A program made the position numbers and the translations under genes. A model generated the notes under the pieces. It made no database searches and was not told the origin of the DNA. It saw only the letters and a program-made list of their open reading frames with translations. Positions 6,679 to 15,741 of a stretch of 64,000 nucleotides of DNA are shown here, one piece after another. Numbering within the stretch: position 1 is the first letter of the stretch; each line of letters starts with the position of its first letter. Source of the stretch: Pseudomonas sp. Choline-02u-1 (lineage in GTDB: Bacteria; Pseudomonadota; Gammaproteobacteria; Pseudomonadales; Pseudomonadaceae); assembly GCF_002836515.1 (NCBI RefSeq), contig NZ_PJBC01000065.1, positions 372,001-436,000 of the forward strand. Reading direction: 5' to 3'.

Positions 6679-9552
6679 TCAGCGGTAATCATCGACCGGC
6701 ACACACGCGCAAAACAGATTGCGATCGCCGTAAACGTTATCCACCCGATTCACCGCCGGCCAATACTTGTGCGCCCGGGTGTGCGCATCCGGGGTTATGG
6801 CCTGTTCGATGCTGTAAGGGCGCTCCCAGATTCCAGTGACATCGACCAAGGTATGCGGCGCGTGTTTGAGCGGGTTGTCTTCGGCCGGCCAGTTGCCCTT
6901 ATGCACTTCATTGATCTCGGCGCGAATGCTCAGCATCGCCGCGATGAAGCGGTCGAGCTCTGCCTTGGATTCGCTCTCGGTCGGCTCGACCATCAAGGTG
7001 CCCGGCACGGGGAAGGACATGGTTGGCGCGTGGAAGCCGTAATCCATCAGCCGCTTGGCGATGTCTTCCTCGCTGATGCCGGTCTGCGCCTTCAGTGGGC
7101 GCAGATCAAGAATGCATTCATGCGCCACCCGGCCATTGCGCCCGGTGTAGAGCACCGGGAACGCGCCGGATAAATGCTGCGCCAGATAATTCGCCGCCAG
7201 AATCGCCACTTCACTGGCATCGGCCAGTTGCGGGCCCATCATGGCGATGTACATCCAGCTGATCGGCAAAATGCTCGCACTGCCCCACGGTGCTGCGCTG
7301 ACCGCGCCGTTCTGCGCCAGCGGCCCGTCAACCGGCACCACCGGATGGTTGGCGACGAACGGCGCCAGATGCGCGCGAACCCCGATCGGGCCCATGCCCG
7401 GCCCGCCGCCGCCATGGGGAATGCAAAAGGTCTTGTGCAGATTCATGTGCGACACGTCGGCGCCAATGTCCGCCGGTCGGGCGAGACCAACCTGGGCATT
7501 GAGATTGGCGCCATCCATATACACTTGGCCGCCGTGCTGGTGGATCACTGCGCAAATTTCGCTGATGCCCTCCTCGTAAACGCCATGGGTCGACGGATAG
7601 GTCGCCATCAGGCACGACAACTTGTTCCCCGCCTCGGCGGCTTTCAATTTCAAATCATCCAGATCGACATTGCCCGCCTCATCGCATTCGACAATGACCA
7701 CGCGCATCCCGGCCATCTGCGCCGACGCTGGATTGGTGCCGTGGGCCGACGACGGAATCAGACAGATATCCCGCGCGCCTTCCTTCCGGCTCTCGTGATA
7801 TTTACGGATCGCCAGCAGCCCGGCGTATTCACCTTGAGCGCCAGAGTTGGGCTGCATGCAGATCGCATCGAAACCGGTAATCGCACAGAGCCAACGCTCA
7901 AGCTCCTCGATCATCAGCGTGTAACCGACGGCCTGCTCTCTCGGTACGAACGGATGCAGATTGGCGAACTGCGGCCAGGTGATCGGGATCATCTCGCTGG
8001 TGGCGTTGAGCTTCATCGTGCAGGAACCGAGCGGGATCATCGACTGGTTGAGCGCCAGATCCTTGTTTTCCAGCTGCTTGAGGTAACGCAGCATCTCGGT
8101 TTCGCTGTGGTGAGCGTTGAACACCGGATGTTGCAGATACGGCGTACTGCGCTGGAGTTCGTCGGGAATTCCCGAGGCGATGTCCTGCGCATCAAGCGCA
8201 TCAACGCTCAGGCCGTGATCGGCGCCGAGCAGCACATCGAACAGCTTCGCCACGGTGTGTTCATCACAGGTCTCGTCCAGACTCAGACCGACGCGACCGC
8301 GCCCGAGAATGCGCAGGTTGATCTGCGCTGCCTGAGCGCTTTCGATGATTGCGGTTTGTGCGCCGCCGACTTCCAGCGTCAGCGTGTCGAAGAACTGCCT
8401 GTTGAGCCGTTTGATGCCGTTGCGCTCGAGTCCCGCCGCGAGGAGGCAGGTCAGGCGATGCACGCGCTGGGCGATACGCTTTAAACCCTCGGGACCGTGA
8501 TACACCGCGTAGCAACTGGCGATATTGGCCAGCAGCACCTGCGCGGTGCAGATGTTCGAATTGGCTTTCTCGCGGCGGATGTGTTGCTCGCGGGTTTGCA
8601 GGGCCATGCGCAGCGCGACGTTGCCGCGAGCATCTTTCGACACACCGATGATCCGCCCCGGAATCGCTCGTTTGTATTCCTCGCGGCTGGCGAAAAACGC
8701 CGCGTGCGGGCCGCCATAACCCATCGGCACACCGAAACGCTGGGACGAACCGAACACCACATCGGCACCCAACTCACCCGGCGGCGTCACCACCAGCAGG
8801 CTGAGCAAATCGGTGGCGACGCAGGCGAGGGCCTGTTGTGCGTGCAGGTGGTCGATCAAGGGTTTGAGGTCGCGGATTTCACCGTGGGTGTCGGGATATT
8901 GCAGCAGCGCACCAAACACCTCGTGCTGCGAGAGGTTATCCACCGCGTCGACGATCAGCTCGAAGCCGAAACCTTCGGCGCGAGTCTGCACAACGGACAG
9001 GGTTTGTGGATGGCAGTTTTCATCCACAAAAAACAGATTGCTCTTCGACTTCGCCACGCGCTTGGCCAAAGCCATGGCTTCGGCCGCTGCGGTGGCCTCA
9101 TCGAGCAGCGAGGCGTTGGCCAGTTCCAGGCCGGTGAGGTCAATGGTCAGTTGCTGAAAATTCAGCAGCGCTTCGAGCCGGCCCTGGGCGATCTCTGGTT
9201 GGTAGGGGGTGTACGCGGTGTACCAGCCGGGATTTTCCAGCACGTTGCGCAAAATGACGGTCGGCGTGACGGTGCCGTGGTAGCCCATGCCGATCAGGCT
9301 GGTGAACAGTTGGTTCTGCTCGGCATACCCGCGCAGTTTCATCAACGCAGCTTGTTCGTCGACGGCCGGCGGCAGATCCAGCGCCCGATTGAAGCGGATG
9401 CCCGGCGGCACGGTCTGCTCGATCAGCTCGGCGCGACTGCCAAGACCGAGGCTGTCGAGCATCGCCTGCTGCTCGGCAGCATCCGGGCCAAGGTGACGGC
9501 GCAGAAAGGCTTCGCTATCGCGTAACTGGCTCAGGGACGACAACTGGGACAT
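6679..9552 (-). CDS. gcvP: Glycine dehydrogenase (decarboxylating), P protein
   Basis: 957-residue homodimeric P protein of the glycine cleavage system. It decarboxylates glycine with PLP and passes the aminomethyl group to lipoyl-GcvH. The PLP lysine lies in HMNLHKTFCIPHGGGGPGMG at about residue 707, and the duplicated N- and C-halves are both complete. The start at ATG 9552 (MSQLSSLSQLRDSEAFLRRH) has GGAG (CCAGGAGAGCCCGTC) upstream and gives the usual length. It is the last gene of a gcvT-gcvH-gcvP array on the minus strand, separated from gcvH by 200 bases that carry a terminator and a family B repeat, so it probably has its own promoter. Confidence 0.97.
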   Translation of the reverse strand: MSQLSSLSQLRDSEAFLRRHLGPDAAEQQAMLDSLGLGSRAELIEQTVPPGIRFNRALDLPPAVDEQAALMKLRGYAEQNQLFTSLIGMGYHGTVTPTVILRNVLENPGWYTAYTPYQPEIAQGRLEALLNFQQLTIDLTGLELANASLLDEATAAAEAMALAKRVAKSKSNLFFVDENCHPQTLSVVQTRAEGFGFELIVDAVDNLSQHEVFGALLQYPDTHGEIRDLKPLIDHLHAQQALACVATDLLSLLVVTPPGELGADVVFGSSQRFGVPMGYGGPHAAFFASREEYKRAIPGRIIGVSKDARGNVALRMALQTREQHIRREKANSNICTAQVLLANIASCYAVYHGPEGLKRIAQRVHRLTCLLAAGLERNGIKRLNRQFFDTLTLEVGGAQTAIIESAQAAQINLRILGRGRVGLSLDETCDEHTVAKLFDVLLGADHGLSVDALDAQDIASGIPDELQRSTPYLQHPVFNAHHSETEMLRYLKQLENKDLALNQSMIPLGSCTMKLNATSEMIPITWPQFANLHPFVPREQAVGYTLMIEELERWLCAITGFDAICMQPNSGAQGEYAGLLAIRKYHESRKEGARDICLIPSSAHGTNPASAQMAGMRVVIVECDEAGNVDLDDLKLKAAEAGNKLSCLMATYPSTHGVYEEGISEICAVIHQHGGQVYMDGANLNAQVGLARPADIGADVSHMNLHKTFCIPHGGGGPGMGPIGVRAHLAPFVANHPVVPVDGPLAQNGAVSAAPWGSASILPISWMYIAMMGPQLADASEVAILAANYLAQHLSGAFPVLYTGRNGRVAHECILDLRPLKAQTGISEEDIAKRLMDYGFHAPTMSFPVPGTLMVEPTESESKAELDRFIAAMLSIRAEINEVHKGNWPAEDNPLKHAPHTLVDVTGIWERPYSIEQAITPDAHTRAHKYWPAVNRVDNVYGDRNLFCACVPVDDYR

Positions 9553-9621
9553 GACGGGCTCTCCTGGCTGACGGTTGGCGTCAATCGACACGGTCAAACC
9601 AGCATAGCAGTGCCCTCGAAG

Positions 9622-9703
9622 ATCAAAAGATCGCAGCCTTCGGCAGCTCCTACCTTTGGAATACATTCCCCTGTAGGAGCTGCCGAAGGCTGCGATCTTT
9701 TGA
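9622..9703. repeat. Inverted repeat, family B
   Basis: Arms at 9622-9653 and 9672-9703 are nearly identical to those of the 6594 copy, including the spacer motif CTTTGGAAT. It lies between the gcvH stop and the gcvP start, co-directional. Confidence 0.92.
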
Positions 9704-9708
9704 TTCTG

Positions 9709-9736
9709 AAAAAAAACCCCGACGAATCGGGGCTTT
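9709..9736 (-). terminator. Rho-independent terminator of gcvH
   Basis: On the minus strand AGCCCCGATTCGTCGGGGTT forms a GC stem around a short loop, followed by a run of eight T. It lies 20 bases past the gcvH stop, so gcvTH transcription probably ends here at least in part. Confidence 0.85.
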
Positions 9737-9752
9737 GGGTTTGGCCGGCGAC

Positions 9753-10136
9753 TTACTCGCCGATCGCAGCCTTGTACGCACCAGCATCCAGCAGCTTGTC
9801 CAGCTCGGCCTTGTCGCTTGGCTTGAGCTTGAAGATCCATGCGCCGTACGGGTCGGAGTTCAGCAACTCGGGCGAACCGCTCAGCTCTTCGTTGATCGCG
9901 ATGACTTCACCGCTGACCGGGGCATAGATGTCGGAGGCGGCTTTCACCGACTCGACCACACCGGATTGATCACCGGCGGCGAACACCTTGCCGACTTCGG
10001 TCAGTTCGACGAATACCACGTCGCCCAGCGCTTCCTGCGCGTGATCGCTGATGCCCACGGTGACAGTGCCGTCGGCTTCCAGACGCGCCCATTCATGACT
10101 TTCAGCAAAACGCAGTTCGGCAGGGATATCGCTCAT
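9753..10136 (-). CDS. gcvH: Glycine cleavage system H protein
   Basis: 127-residue lipoyl carrier. The lipoylated lysine is K65 in VVESVKAASDIYAPVSGEV. Flanking features of the family (SHEWARLEADGTVTVGISDH; the C-terminal GAWIFKLKPSD) are intact. The start at ATG 10136 (MSDIPAELRF) matches family length; an upstream extension is unlikely. It lies 48 bases after gcvT on the same strand. It shuttles the aminomethyl group from GcvP to GcvT and electrons to the lipoamide dehydrogenase. Confidence 0.97.
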   Translation of the reverse strand: MSDIPAELRFAESHEWARLEADGTVTVGISDHAQEALGDVVFVELTEVGKVFAAGDQSGVVESVKAASDIYAPVSGEVIAINEELSGSPELLNSDPYGAWIFKLKPSDKAELDKLLDAGAYKAAIGE

Positions 10137-10184
10137 CTTCGGTGTCCTCGAGAAATTGTCAGCGGTCATGCCCGCCAGAAAAGG

Positions 10185-11267
10185 TTAGATCAAGGTTTTG
10201 CCATGGCGCACGAAGGTCGGTTTGACCACTCGCACCGGGTACCACTTGCCACGGATTTCCACTTCGGCGCGGTCGGCGGTTGCCATCGGTACACGCGCCA
10301 GGGCAATCGATTTGCTCAGCGTAGGAGAGAAACTACCACTGGTGATCTCCCCTTCGCCAACATCGGCGATGCGAACCACCTGGTGAGCGCGCAAAACCCC
10401 GCGCTCTTCCAGCACCAGACCGACCAGTTTGTGCGCCACGCCGGCAGCTTTTTCCGCCTCCAGCGCCGCGCGGCCGATGAACTGACGCGAGGCCGGTTCC
10501 CAGGCGATGCTCCAGGCCATGTTCGAAGCCAGCGGCGAAACGTCCTGATGAATGTCCTGACCGTAAAGGTTCATCCCGGCCTCGACCCGCAAGGTGTCGC
10601 GAGCGCCGAGGCCGATCGGCGAAATGCCGGCGCCCACCAGATCGTTGAAAAAACCCGGGGCCTGATTCGCTGGCAGGCAGATTTCCAGGCCATCTTCGCC
10701 GGTGTAGCCGGTACGCGCGATGAACCAGTCGCCGTCGACGGCGCCTTCGAAAGGTTTGAGTTGCTGGATCAGCGTGGCGCGGGACTGGGTCACCAGTTCG
10801 GCAATCTTGTGCCGGGCTTGCGGCCCCTGTATGGCGAGCATCGCCAGCTCGGAGCGCTCGTGCAGTTGCACTTCGCAAGCGCCGAGCTGCGCGTTCATCC
10901 ACGCCAGATCCTGATCGCGGGTGGAGGCGTTGAACACTAGCCGGTACGCGTCGTCGAGGCGATAGACGATCATGTCGTCGACGATGCCGCCACGCTCGTT
11001 GAGCATGGTGCTGTACAAAGCCCGGCCGGGGCTGTGCAGACGTTCGACGTCGTTGGCCAGCAAATGCTGGAGCCAGGTCTTGGCCTGGGCGCCGGTGACA
11101 TCGATCACGGTCATATGGGAAACATCGAACACCCCGCAATCGCGACGCACTTCGTGGTGCTCCTCGACCTGCGAGCCGTAATGCAGTGGCATGTCCCAAC
11201 CGCCAAAATCGACCATCTTCGCGCCGAGCGCGAGGTGCAGGTCATACAGAGGCGTACGCTGTCCCAT
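10185..11267 (-). CDS. gcvT: Aminomethyltransferase, T protein
   Basis: 360-residue tetrahydrofolate-dependent enzyme that releases ammonia and makes 5,10-methylene-THF from aminomethyl-lipoyl GcvH. MGQRTPLYDLHLALGAKMVD and the folate-site pattern DVSHMTVIDVTG and LIARTGYTGEDGLEI-like segment (WFIARTGYTGEDGLEICLPA) are clear. A strong ribosome site AGGAGAAACCC precedes ATG 11267. It is the first gene of gcvT-gcvH(-gcvP). I looked for a tandem glycine riboswitch in the 155 bases upstream and saw no convincing one. Confidence 0.97.
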   Translation of the reverse strand: MGQRTPLYDLHLALGAKMVDFGGWDMPLHYGSQVEEHHEVRRDCGVFDVSHMTVIDVTGAQAKTWLQHLLANDVERLHSPGRALYSTMLNERGGIVDDMIVYRLDDAYRLVFNASTRDQDLAWMNAQLGACEVQLHERSELAMLAIQGPQARHKIAELVTQSRATLIQQLKPFEGAVDGDWFIARTGYTGEDGLEICLPANQAPGFFNDLVGAGISPIGLGARDTLRVEAGMNLYGQDIHQDVSPLASNMAWSIAWEPASRQFIGRAALEAEKAAGVAHKLVGLVLEERGVLRAHQVVRIADVGEGEITSGSFSPTLSKSIALARVPMATADRAEVEIRGKWYPVRVVKPTFVRHGKTLI

Positions 11268-11422
11268 GGGTTTCTCCTTCCGGGCGTGGCGAGGGTGCGG
11301 ACCGCCGCTATACGGCTGGAAACCTTGATAAATAAGGCTTTCAGCCGATTCCAGCGCACGGGTCTGTCAGACGAACCGCACCGAATGCCGCGCATTGTAG
11401 CCGCATGATGTAGGACTGACGA

Positions 11423-13039
11423 CTAAGTGTTTCGGTGCGCGGAGCGCCTGATCAATCCGATAACCGGCAACAGACCGACCAACACCAGCGTCAGTGCCGG
11501 CAACGATGCCCGCGCCCACTCGCCTTCGCTGGTCATTTCAAAGATGCGCACCGCCAGCGTGTCCCAGCCAAACGGGCGCATCAGCAGGGTCGCGGGCATT
11601 TCCTTGAGCACATCGACGAACACCAGCAGCGCCGCGCTCAACGTGCCGGGCAGCAACAACGGCAGATACACTTTGAAAAACAGTCGCGGCCCACTGACAC
11701 CCAGGCTACGCGCCGCTTCAGGCAAAGATGGCCGTATACGCGCCAGGCTGCTTTCCAGCGGCCCGTAAGCGACAGCAATGAATCGCACCAGATAGGCCAT
11801 CAGCAACGCCGCGAGACTGCCAAGCAGCAACGGTTTGCCGGCACCGCCGAGCCATGACGAAAGCGGAATCACCAGCTCGCGATCCAGATAACTGAAAGCA
11901 AGCATGATCGACACCGCCAGCACCGAACCGGGCAAGGCGTAGCCGAGATTGGCCAGACCGACGCCGGAGCTGATCGTCTGGGTCGGCGCCAGACGCCGGG
12001 CAAAGGCCAACAACAACGCAACGCTGACGGTGATCAGTGCCGCCATCGCTCCCAGATACAGCGTGTGCAGGATGAGCCCGGCGTAGCGTTCATCCAGATC
12101 GAAACGCCCGCGCTGCCAGAACCACACCATCAGTTGCAGCAGCGGAATGACGAAGGCGCAGGCGAACACCAATCCACACCAGGCCGTCGCCGCGAACGCC
12201 TTGATTCCGCGCAGGTGATACAGCGCTTTCACCCTTGGCCGCTCATTGCTGGCCCGATTCGCCCCGCGTGCCCGGCGTTCGCCGTACAGCACCAGCATCA
12301 CCACCAACAGCAACAGACTGGCCAGTTGCGCCGCGCTGGGCAGGCTGAAGAAGCCGTACCAGGTTTTGTAGATCGCCGTGGTGAAGGTATCGAAGTTGAA
12401 CACCGACACCGCGCCAAAATCGGCCAGGGTTTCCATCAGCGCCAGCGCCACACCCGCGCCAATCGCCGGGCGCGCCATCGGCAACGCAACCCGCCAGAAC
12501 GCCTGCCACGGCGACTGCCCGAGCACCCGCGCCGCTTCCATCAAACCTTTGCCCTGAGCCAGAAACGCGGTGCGCGCCAGCAGATAAACGTAGGGATAAA
12601 AGACCAGCACCAGCACCACGATCACCCCGCCGGTGGAACGCACTCTCGGCAGGCGCAGGCCGCTGCCAAACCATTCGCGCAGGAGGGTTTGCACGGGGCC
12701 GGCGAAATCGAGCAGGCCGACGAAGACGAACGCCAATACATACGCCGGAATGGCGAAAGGCAGCATCAGCGCCCAGTCGAGCCAGCGCCGACCGGGGAAT
12801 TCACAGAGGCTGGTCAGCCAGGCAAGGCTGACGCCCAGCAGGGTCACGCCGACACCGACGCCAAGGATCAACGTCAAGGTATTGCCGAGCAGGCGCGGCA
12901 TCTGGGTTTGCCACAGGTGCGACCAGATCTGCTGATCGATGGTCTGCCACGACAACAGCAGCACACTCAGCGGTAACAGCACCAGAGCGGCGATGGCGAA
13001 GACGATGGGGTACCAGCGGCGCTGGGCGGGGTAGGCCAC
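11423..13039 (-). CDS. Ferric-iron ABC transporter permease (FbpB type)
   Basis: About 538 residues, a fused two-domain permease with about 12 membrane segments. Each half carries an EAA loop (LMEAARVLGQSPWQAFWRVA and LPEAARSLGVSGPRLFFKVY), as in FbpB/SfuB/HitB transporters. It pairs with the periplasmic binding protein gene just upstream. The start is uncertain: GTG 13039 (VAYPAQRRWYPIVF) puts the first membrane helix at the N-terminus, but I see no strong ribosome site, and the frame stays open to a TTG at 13084 inside a repeat. No ATPase gene follows; the next gene is gcvT after 155 bases. Confidence 0.88.
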   Translation of the reverse strand: MAYPAQRRWYPIVFAIAALVLLPLSVLLLSWQTIDQQIWSHLWQTQMPRLLGNTLTLILGVGVGVTLLGVSLAWLTSLCEFPGRRWLDWALMLPFAIPAYVLAFVFVGLLDFAGPVQTLLREWFGSGLRLPRVRSTGGVIVVLVLVFYPYVYLLARTAFLAQGKGLMEAARVLGQSPWQAFWRVALPMARPAIGAGVALALMETLADFGAVSVFNFDTFTTAIYKTWYGFFSLPSAAQLASLLLLVVMLVLYGERRARGANRASNERPRVKALYHLRGIKAFAATAWCGLVFACAFVIPLLQLMVWFWQRGRFDLDERYAGLILHTLYLGAMAALITVSVALLLAFARRLAPTQTISSGVGLANLGYALPGSVLAVSIMLAFSYLDRELVIPLSSWLGGAGKPLLLGSLAALLMAYLVRFIAVAYGPLESSLARIRPSLPEAARSLGVSGPRLFFKVYLPLLLPGTLSAALLVFVDVLKEMPATLLMRPFGWDTLAVRIFEMTSEGEWARASLPALTLVLVGLLPVIGLIRRSAHRNT

Positions 13040-13081
13040 TTTTGAATCTCGCGGATAGGTCGTGGAGTGTGGGGAGAAAAG

Positions 13082-13163
13082 CAAAAAGATCGCAGCCTTC
13101 GGCAGCTCCTACATGTGAAACGTGTTCCCCCTGTAGGAGCTGCCGAAGGCTGCGATCTTTTGC
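13082..13163. repeat. Inverted repeat, family B, inside the iron-transport operon
   Basis: Arms AAAAAGATCGCAGCCTTCGG.. (13084) and ..GCCGAAGGCTGCGATCTTTT (to 13162). It lies between the binding-protein stop and the permease start, where an RNA hairpin could lower permease expression relative to the binding protein. Confidence 0.92.
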
Positions 13164-13180
13164 TCTTTACAACAGCAGAA

Positions 13181-14185
13181 TCAGTTCCACCCAGCCCGAT
13201 CCATCATCCGGATCGCTTCGGCCTGGCGTTTGCCCGCCACCTCAACCGGCAAGGTATCGGCAACAAACTTGCCCCACGCCGCCACTTCTTCCGATGGCGC
13301 CACTGCCGGGTTGGCCGGGAATTCCTGGTTCACGTCGGCGAAAATTTTCTGCGCCTCTGGCGTGGTCATCCATTCAACCAATGCCTTGGCCGCTTCCGGG
13401 TGCGGTGCGTGTTTGGTCAGGCCGATGCCCGACAGATTCACATGCACGCCGCGATCGGCCTGATTCGGCCAGAACAGTTTCACCGGCAGTTCAGGCTTCT
13501 GCTTGTGCAGGCGGCCGTAATAGTAGGTGTTGACGATGCCGACATCACACTGCCCGGCACTGATCGCTTCCAGCACCGCAACGTCATCGGAGAACACGTC
13601 GGTGGACAGGTTGTTGACCCAGCCCTTGAGAATTTTCTCGGTCTTCTCGGCGCCGTGGACTTCGATCATGGTCGCGGTCAGCGACTGGTTGTAGACCTTC
13701 TTCGCCGTGCGCAGGCACAGGCGGCCTTCCCAATTCTTGTCGGCCAACGCTTCGTAGGTGGTCAGCTCGCCCGGTTTCACCCGTTCGGTGGAGTACGCGA
13801 TGGTCCGCGCGCGCAGGCTCAGGCCGGTCCAGGCGTGGGTGGACGAGCGATATTGCTGGGGAATGTTGGTGTCGATGGTTTTCGAGGTGAATGGCTGGAG
13901 GATGCCCATTTGCTCGGCCTGCCACAGGTTGCCGGCATCAACCGTGAGCAGCAGGTCGGCGGTAGCGTTCTCGCCTTCGGCCTTGATGCGCTGCATCAAT
14001 GGCGCTTCCTTGTCGGTGATGAACTTGATCCTCACCCCGGTCTTGGCGGTGTAGGCATCGAACACCGGTTTGATCAGCTCGTCGATGCGCGACGAGTAAA
14101 CCACCACCTCATCGGCAGCCTGGGCAGCAGTGCTGCCGATCAGGGTCAAGGCCAGTGCGGTCAGAAGACGCTTGGGTGCCAACAT
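13181..14185 (-). CDS. Periplasmic Fe(3+)-binding protein (FbpA family)
   Basis: 334 residues with signal peptide (MLAPKRLLTALALTLIGSTA, cleavage after AQA). The mature part begins ADEVVVYSSRIDELIKPVFD, typical of FbpA/FutA. The paired iron-ligand tyrosines are in GIVNTYYYGRLHKQKPELPV. The C-terminal part (EFPANPAVAPSEEVAAWGKF) also matches. It binds free ferric iron in the periplasm for the downstream permease. A weak Fur-like site lies upstream. Xenosiderophore or other metal substrates cannot be excluded. Confidence 0.93.
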   Translation of the reverse strand: MLAPKRLLTALALTLIGSTAAQAADEVVVYSSRIDELIKPVFDAYTAKTGVRIKFITDKEAPLMQRIKAEGENATADLLLTVDAGNLWQAEQMGILQPFTSKTIDTNIPQQYRSSTHAWTGLSLRARTIAYSTERVKPGELTTYEALADKNWEGRLCLRTAKKVYNQSLTATMIEVHGAEKTEKILKGWVNNLSTDVFSDDVAVLEAISAGQCDVGIVNTYYYGRLHKQKPELPVKLFWPNQADRGVHVNLSGIGLTKHAPHPEAAKALVEWMTTPEAQKIFADVNQEFPANPAVAPSEEVAAWGKFVADTLPVEVAGKRQAEAIRMMDRAGWN

Positions 14186-14220
14186 GGGAGTGGTCTCTCG
14201 GTCGGGAAATGTGGGCCAAA

Positions 14221-14235
14221 TGATAAGGACTCACA
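14221..14235. promoter_or_regulatory. Possible Fur box upstream of the iron-binding protein gene
   Basis: TGATAAGGACTCACA, 36 bases upstream of the start, matches the 7-1-7 Fur core TGATAAT-n-ATTATCA at 10 of 14 positions (6 of 7 in the left half, 4 of 7 in the right). The iron function of the gene makes Fur control plausible; the match alone is weak. Confidence 0.3.
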
Positions 14236-14315
14236 TTTACCACCACAATCGAACACTGGGGGAAGGCGTTACCAGATGTTGCACAGGCTGAATGTTGCGG
14301 TGACTGGACTGACGC

Positions 14316-14383
14316 CTTCGCGAGCAAGCCCGCTCCCACAGTTGGAATGCATTTGAACTGTGGGAGCGGGCTTGCTCGCGAAG
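14316..14383. repeat. REP-like inverted repeat, family A
   Basis: Arms CTTCGCGAGCAAGCCCGCTC(CCAC) at 14316-14339 and GTGGGAGCGGGCTTGCTCGC(GAAG) at 14360-14383, spacer 20 bases. It lies between the binding-protein start and the stop of the ubiquinone hydroxylase gene, co-directional. Confidence 0.9.
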
Positions 14384-14406
14384 AGGCCGTAAGCCTCGAT
14401 AGACAA

Positions 14407-15630
14407 CTAAGGCTTTGCCAGGGCTGGGAGGTCACCCGTCAACCCCAACGCCTCGCGCACAAACAACGCCTTCGCCTCCGGCATCCGCTCTACCACCTTC
14501 AACCCGGTATTACGCAACCAGCGCAGCGGCAGCGGATCAGCCTGGAACAACCGCTCAAAGCCCTCCATCGCGGCCATCAGCGCCAGATTGTGCGGCATGC
14601 GCCGACGCTCATAACGGCTCAGGACCTTGACGTCTGCCAGTGACTCGCCACGCTCATGCGCCTGCAGCAACACTTGCGCCAGCACCGCCGCATCGAGGAA
14701 CCCAAGGTTCACACCCTGCCCGGCCAACGGGTGAATGGTGTGCGCCGCATCACCGATCAACGCCAGGCCTTGCGCGACATAGCGTTTGGCGTGGCGCTGA
14801 CGCAGCGGTACGCACAGGCGCGGATCGGCACTGATCACCTCACCCAGGCGCCCTTCGAAGGCCCGCTCCAGCTCAGCGCAAAACGCAACGTCGTCTAGCG
14901 CCATCAAGCGTTCGGCTTCACTTGGCGTGGTCGACCAGACGATCGAGCACCAGTCCTGCTGACCATCACGCTCCAGCGGCAGAAACGCCAACGGCCCGTG
15001 ATCGGTAAAACGCTGCCACGCGGTTTTGCGGTGCGCCTGAGTGCAGCGCACGCTGGTGACGATCGCATGGTGCAAATAATCCCACTCGCGAGTCGCCACG
15101 CCGGTGAGACGGCGCACAGCGGAATTGGCGCCGTCGGCCGCGATCACCAGCGGCGCGCGCAAGGAGCGGCCATCGGCCAGCGTCAACAGCCAGTCATCGC
15201 CGGAGCGACGCATCTGCTCCAGCCGCGCATTGGCGAGAAGGCCCAGATCGCAATCGTGCAAACGCTCGAGCAAAGCATCCTGCACCACGCGGTTTTCGAC
15301 AATGTGACCGAGCACATCGGCATGCACGCTGCTCGCCGAGAAATGAATCTGCCCGGTGCCGCTGCCGTCCCAGACGTGCATGTCGGTGTACGGGCTGCTG
15401 CGCCGTTGGACGATGCCATCCCAGACGCCGAGGCGTTCGAGGATGCGCTGGCTCGCCGCCGACAATGCACTGACGCGCGGTTCGAACGCCGCTTCGGCAT
15501 CGAACGGTTTCACGCTCAGGGCGCTGCCGTCGAGCAGCAATACTTCCAGGCCGCTGTCCTGTAGCGCCAGCGCCAGGGCGCTGCCGACCATTCCGGCTCC
15601 GACAATCAGCAGATCTGCACGCATTTCCAT
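14407..15630 (-). CDS. FAD-dependent ubiquinone-biosynthesis hydroxylase (UbiI/VisC type)
   Basis: 407-residue aromatic monooxygenase of the UbiH/UbiF/UbiI/Coq6 family. FAD dinucleotide motif LLIVGAGMVGSALALAL at residue 8, the DG motif (APLVIAADGANSAVRRLTGV) and the GD motif (LALIGDAAHTIHPLAGQGVN, about residue 290) are all present. The position after ubiH and a 35-codon ORF is the Pseudomonas pepP-ubiH-ubiI arrangement. In E. coli UbiI hydroxylates C5 of the ring; UbiF acts at C6. Which carbon this one attacks cannot be fixed from sequence, so I leave the symbol empty. The start is ATG 15630, four bases after the small ORF ends. Confidence 0.9.
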   Translation of the reverse strand: MEMRADLLIVGAGMVGSALALALQDSGLEVLLLDGSALSVKPFDAEAAFEPRVSALSAASQRILERLGVWDGIVQRRSSPYTDMHVWDGSGTGQIHFSASSVHADVLGHIVENRVVQDALLERLHDCDLGLLANARLEQMRRSGDDWLLTLADGRSLRAPLVIAADGANSAVRRLTGVATREWDYLHHAIVTSVRCTQAHRKTAWQRFTDHGPLAFLPLERDGQQDWCSIVWSTTPSEAERLMALDDVAFCAELERAFEGRLGEVISADPRLCVPLRQRHAKRYVAQGLALIGDAAHTIHPLAGQGVNLGFLDAAVLAQVLLQAHERGESLADVKVLSRYERRRMPHNLALMAAMEGFERLFQADPLPLRWLRNTGLKVVERMPEAKALFVREALGLTGDLPALAKP

Positions 15631-15633
15631 GCT

Positions 15634-15741
15634 TTAGGCCTGTCTCGCTTGCGGCTTGCGCCGCACGTAAGGGTTTTTACCGAGCGCACCCGTTGGCGGC
15701 GCGATCCTGAAATTGAAAGTGCCGCTCCGCCACTCAAGCAT
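15634..15741 (-). CDS. Possible 35-residue protein between ubiH and ubiI
   Basis: ATG 15741 overlaps the ubiH stop by eight bases (ATGCTTGA) and the frame ends TAA just before the next start at 15630, so it fills the gap exactly. The product begins MLEWRSGTFNFRIAPPTGAL and ends in a basic tail (RRKPQARQA). No signal peptide or helix is evident. The tight packing and overlapping start suggest translational coupling. It could instead be non-coding spacer; conservation in other Pseudomonas would decide. Confidence 0.45.
   Translation of the reverse strand: MLEWRSGTFNFRIAPPTGALGKNPYVRRKPQARQA

Noticed and set aside
11268..11410. Possible glycine riboswitch upstream of gcvT
   Set aside because: The leader lacks the conserved paired glycine aptamer core, and its 155 bases are short for a tandem riboswitch.
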